Below are positions 14,629 through 17,012 of a DNA stretch of 17,012 bases, one piece after another. A program made the translations under genes and the position numbers. The notes under the pieces are model-generated. The model did not search any database. It was not told the origin of the DNA and worked only from the letters and a program-made list of their open reading frames with translations. Every line of letters begins with the position of its first letter. Positions within the stretch are counted from its first letter, which is position 1. The stretch is taken from positions 1 through 17,012 of the forward strand of contig JAFSOM010000538.1 of assembly GCA_017447005.1 (NCBI GenBank), in the 5' to 3' direction. The DNA comes from Oscillibacter sp. Lineage in GTDB: Bacteria; Bacillota; Clostridia; Oscillospirales; Oscillospiraceae.

Positions 14629-17012
14629 ATGAAAAAGCTGACTTTCAAGCGGACGGTCATTTCCGCTATCGCGCTGACAAGCCTCTTGAACGCGATGCCC
14701 CTGATTGCGCACGCGTCCTATACGGGCGGCGTGACGCGTACGGCGGCCCTGACGCAAAGCGCGGTCAGCGTACCGGCCAGCAGTACGACGTTCACTTTCT
14801 CCAACAGCGGCGTGAGCGTCTCCGGCGACGAATCCGGCTACAAGGTCGAGGGCACGGCCCTGACGATTCAGGAACCCGGCGTCTACACGATTACCGGAAC
14901 TTGCGCCGAAGGCAGTATCACGGTTAAGAAGGGTACGACGGGCGTGACGCTCATTCTGCAAGACTTGACGCTCGCTTCCAGCGTAACCGCGCCGCTGTCG
15001 TGCAACAAGGAAACGGACGTGACCGTGTACGCGGTTGGCGCGGTGACGCTGACTGACAAGGAAAGTCTCGCCAATGAGGACAGCGACGACTTTGAAGGCG
15101 CGGCGATAAAGGTCAAGTCGGGCGCGTCGCTGACGATTACCGGCACGGGTACGCTCAACGCGGACGGCTCCGCCTGTAAGAACGGCATTAAGGGCGCGGC
15201 GGAATCCGTGATTACCGTCCAAGGCGCCGTGACGCTCAACGTCAAGGCCGCCAACAACGGTATCGCCGACGACAACGCGGTTGTTATCAATAGCGGTACG
15301 GTCAACGTCACGGCCTCCGGCGACGGAATCAAGGCCGAACCCGATACGGACGACGCCGTTTCCAAGGGGATTGTTACTATCAACGGCGGAAGCGTGACGA
15401 TTCGGGCCACGGGCGACGGCATTCAGGCCACGGGCGACGTAACCATCACGGGCGGCGCGTTCGACATCCAGACCCACGGCGGCGCCTCCTACGCCAAACA
15501 GTTAGGCTCCGACGACAGCGCCAAGGGCATTAAGTCCGACAGCAAAGTTATCATCAGCGGCGGCACGTTCGCGCTCAACAGCGCCGACGACGCCGTACAC
15601 GCCAACGGCAACGTAATCGTCAGCGGCGGAAGCTATACCGTGCAGGCGGGCGACGACGCCTTCCACGCCGATTATGACCTGACCTTAGGCGAAAAGGGCG
15701 GCAACGGCCCCGAAATCACGGTCAGCGGCAGTTACGAGGGCCTTGAGGGCGCCAGAATCTATCTCAACAGCGGCAAGGGGACTATCACGGCGTCCGACGA
15801 CGGCGTAAACGCGGCGACTGACGTTTCCACAAACGAAATCGCGCTCTACATCAACGGCGGCGAGTGGACGATTGACGCGGGCGGCGACGGTCTCGACGCG
15901 GGCGGGGATTCCCGTAACAACAGCGGCGGAAGCGTGTATATCAACGGCGGCGTGACCAAAGTTTTCGGCTCCGCCAACGGCGGCAACGCGGCCCTTGACT
16001 ATGACGGAACTTGTGAGTACAACGGCGGCGCGCTCCTGACTGTGGATGTTAGCGGGATGAATATGCAACCGAGCGCGGGGACTTACGTCCTGTTCGGCGC
16101 CGCCTCCGGCATGGGCGGCGGCATGATGGGCCAGCCCGGTCAAATGGGCGGCGCTATGGGCCAGCAGTCCGGGAATATGAGCGGCATGACGGGACAGCAA
16201 TCCGGTAATATGGGCGGCATGACGGGTCAACAGTCCGGCATGGGACAGCGCGGCAATATGAGCGGACAGCAGTCAGGCAACCAGCGCGCAGCCGTTTTCA
16301 CCGCGAACGTCAGCGAATCGGACAGCATGGCGCGTATGGGCGGCATGACGGGACAACCCGGTAATATGGGCGGCATGGGACAGCAGAGCGTGAGCGGACA
16401 GTCCGCGATGGGACAGCAGTCCGGCGCGATGAATCAGGGCAGCACTCAACAGACAATGACCGCCTCGACCGGAAGCGTATCCATCAGCAAGGGCAGTACG
16501 ATTGAGGTCAAGGACAGCGCCGGGAATACGATTATCTCCGCCACGGGCACGAAAACCGCGAACGTAGTGATGTTGTGCGACGACAGCCTTGTTTCCGGCG
16601 AAACCTATACGCTGTACGTGAACGGAAGCGCGGCGGCGACGGCTACGGCGACATCCGGCGGTCAAAGCGGCGGCGTGACGGCCCAGCCCGAACAGCAGTC
16701 TTTCAACCCCGAACAGTCCCAGCCCGGACAGAATCAGACCTTCAACCCGGAACAGGCCCAGCCCGGACAGCCGACGCAAACCGCTGAACAGTCCGCGCAA
16801 CAGGCCCCGGAACAGAATCAAGCGTTCAACCCGGAACAGGCCCCCTCGACGAATAACGCCCCTATGGGACAGCAGGGCGGCATGACGAATAACGCCCCCA
16901 CGAGTCAACAGAATCAAGCGTTCAACCCGGAACAGGCCTCCGCAACGAATAACGCCCCTATGGGACAGCAGGGCGGCATGATGAACAATGGCCCTATGGG
17001 ACAGCAGAATCA
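14629..17012 (+). CDS. Secreted beta-helix carbohydrate-binding protein (Cthe_2159-like), 3' end missing
   Basis: The frame is open for 794 codons to the window edge. Residues 1-29 are a signal peptide cut after AHA. Residues ~50-480 form a repetitive parallel beta-helix with motifs such as GDGIQA, DDAVHA, DDAFHA and DGLDAGG alternating with short INGGSV/ISGGTF strands. This matches the carbohydrate-binding Cthe_2159 family (PF14262), whose founding member binds cellulose and acidic sugars and which is common in Clostridia. Two Met-Gly-Gln-rich islands (about 494-544 and 565-610) interrupt the end of the core. The usual C-terminal strand set (SISKGSTIEVKD... SGETYTLYVNG, about 615-672) follows, then Q/N/P-rich repeats with FNPEQ. 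It is probably secreted or surface-associated. No cell-wall anchor is visible before the edge. It is transcribed divergently from the kinase operon. Confidence 0.88.
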   Translation, partial: MKKLTFKRTVISAIALTSLLNAMPLIAHASYTGGVTRTAALTQSAVSVPASSTTFTFSNSGVSVSGDESGYKVEGTALTIQEPGVYTITGTCAEGSITVKKGTTGVTLILQDLTLASSVTAPLSCNKETDVTVYAVGAVTLTDKESLANEDSDDFEGAAIKVKSGASLTITGTGTLNADGSACKNGIKGAAESVITVQGAVTLNVKAANNGIADDNAVVINSGTVNVTASGDGIKAEPDTDDAVSKGIVTINGGSVTIRATGDGIQATGDVTITGGAFDIQTHGGASYAKQLGSDDSAKGIKSDSKVIISGGTFALNSADDAVHANGNVIVSGGSYTVQAGDDAFHADYDLTLGEKGGNGPEITVSGSYEGLEGARIYLNSGKGTITASDDGVNAATDVSTNEIALYINGGEWTIDAGGDGLDAGGDSRNNSGGSVYINGGVTKVFGSANGGNAALDYDGTCEYNGGALLTVDVSGMNMQPSAGTYVLFGAASGMGGGMMGQPGQMGGAMGQQSGNMSGMTGQQSGNMGGMTGQQSGMGQRGNMSGQQSGNQRAAVFTANVSESDSMARMGGMTGQPGNMGGMGQQSVSGQSAMGQQSGAMNQGSTQQTMTASTGSVSISKGSTIEVKDSAGNTIISATGTKTANVVMLCDDSLVSGETYTLYVNGSAAATATATSGGQSGGVTAQPEQQSFNPEQSQPGQNQTFNPEQAQPGQPTQTAEQSAQQAPEQNQAFNPEQAPSTNNAPMGQQGGMTNNAPTSQQNQAFNPEQASATNNAPMGQQGGMMNNGPMGQQN
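16702..16779 (+). repeat. Two 39-base tandem repeats (FNPEQ units)
   Basis: Two adjacent 39-base units (16702-16740, 16741-16779) encode 13-residue units beginning FNPEQ and continuing SQPGQ or AQPGQ. They lie in the C-terminal low-complexity tail of the carbohydrate-binding protein, upstream of the longer 96-base array that reuses FNPEQ. Most differences are third-position or isolated substitutions. Confidence 0.75.
16811..17012 (+). repeat. 96-base tandem repeats, continuing past the edge
   Basis: Unit 16811-16906 is repeated at 16907-17002, and the last ten bases start a third unit (9 of 10 matching). Within the units a 37-base stretch is identical (16849-16885 and 16945-16981). Each unit encodes 32 residues containing NQAFNPEQA and TNNAPMGQQGGM. 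High DNA identity points to recent duplication and likely length variation. Confidence 0.85.

Noticed and set aside
16150..16240. Resemblance of MTGQQSG stretches to the phage T7 gene 10 leader
   Set aside because: Short, low-complexity similarity inside a repetitive native tail; there is no sign of vector or phage sequence.

Overview
The window looks like a piece of a Gram-positive Clostridia chromosome, most likely an Oscillospirales/Ruminococcaceae-type gut bacterium. This is inferred from the moderately high GC, the strong AAGGAGG-type ribosome binding sites, the S-layer homology (SLH) surface anchoring, the membrane Ser/Thr kinase with an extracellular propeller, the Cthe_2159-like carbohydrate-binding protein, and small dispersed hairpins of a kind common in those genomes. 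Species cannot be told from the sequence alone.

Layout from left to right. Positions 1-361 hold no convincing gene. They contain two clusters of short hairpins, an orphan consensus-like promoter reading rightward, and a clear intrinsic terminator for the leftward gene that follows. 362-1219 (minus) is a patatin/YjjU-type lipid hydrolase with its own likely promoter. 1266-1529 is intergenic and contains a 103-base multi-stem inverted-repeat element. 1530-11033 (minus) is a very large secreted surface protein of 3167 residues. It has a signal peptide, about ten copies of an unrecognised ~100-residue repeat, a long unassigned middle, an Ig-like domain, an NPT linker, two InlB/Flg_new-like repeats and three C-terminal SLH repeats. 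Immediately upstream of it, 11048-14017 (minus) is a transmembrane Ser/Thr protein kinase with a C-terminal beta-propeller predicted to lie outside the cell. The ribosome binding site of the giant gene overlaps the kinase stop codon, so the two form one operon. A near-perfect sigma-A promoter at 14178-14206 and a leader hairpin at 14048-14090 precede it. 14213-14628 is a divergent intergenic region with hairpins. 14629 to the right edge (plus, incomplete) is a secreted beta-helix carbohydrate-binding protein with Met-Gly-Gln-rich islands and C-terminal Q/N/P-rich tandem repeats.

Three of the four genes appear to belong to the cell envelope. The working hypothesis is a surface module: a membrane kinase that senses something through an external propeller, a co-translated giant SLH-anchored protein, and a divergently encoded secreted carbohydrate-binding protein. 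The link between kinase and giant protein rests on operon structure seen in the sequence. The functional link to the divergent gene is inference only.
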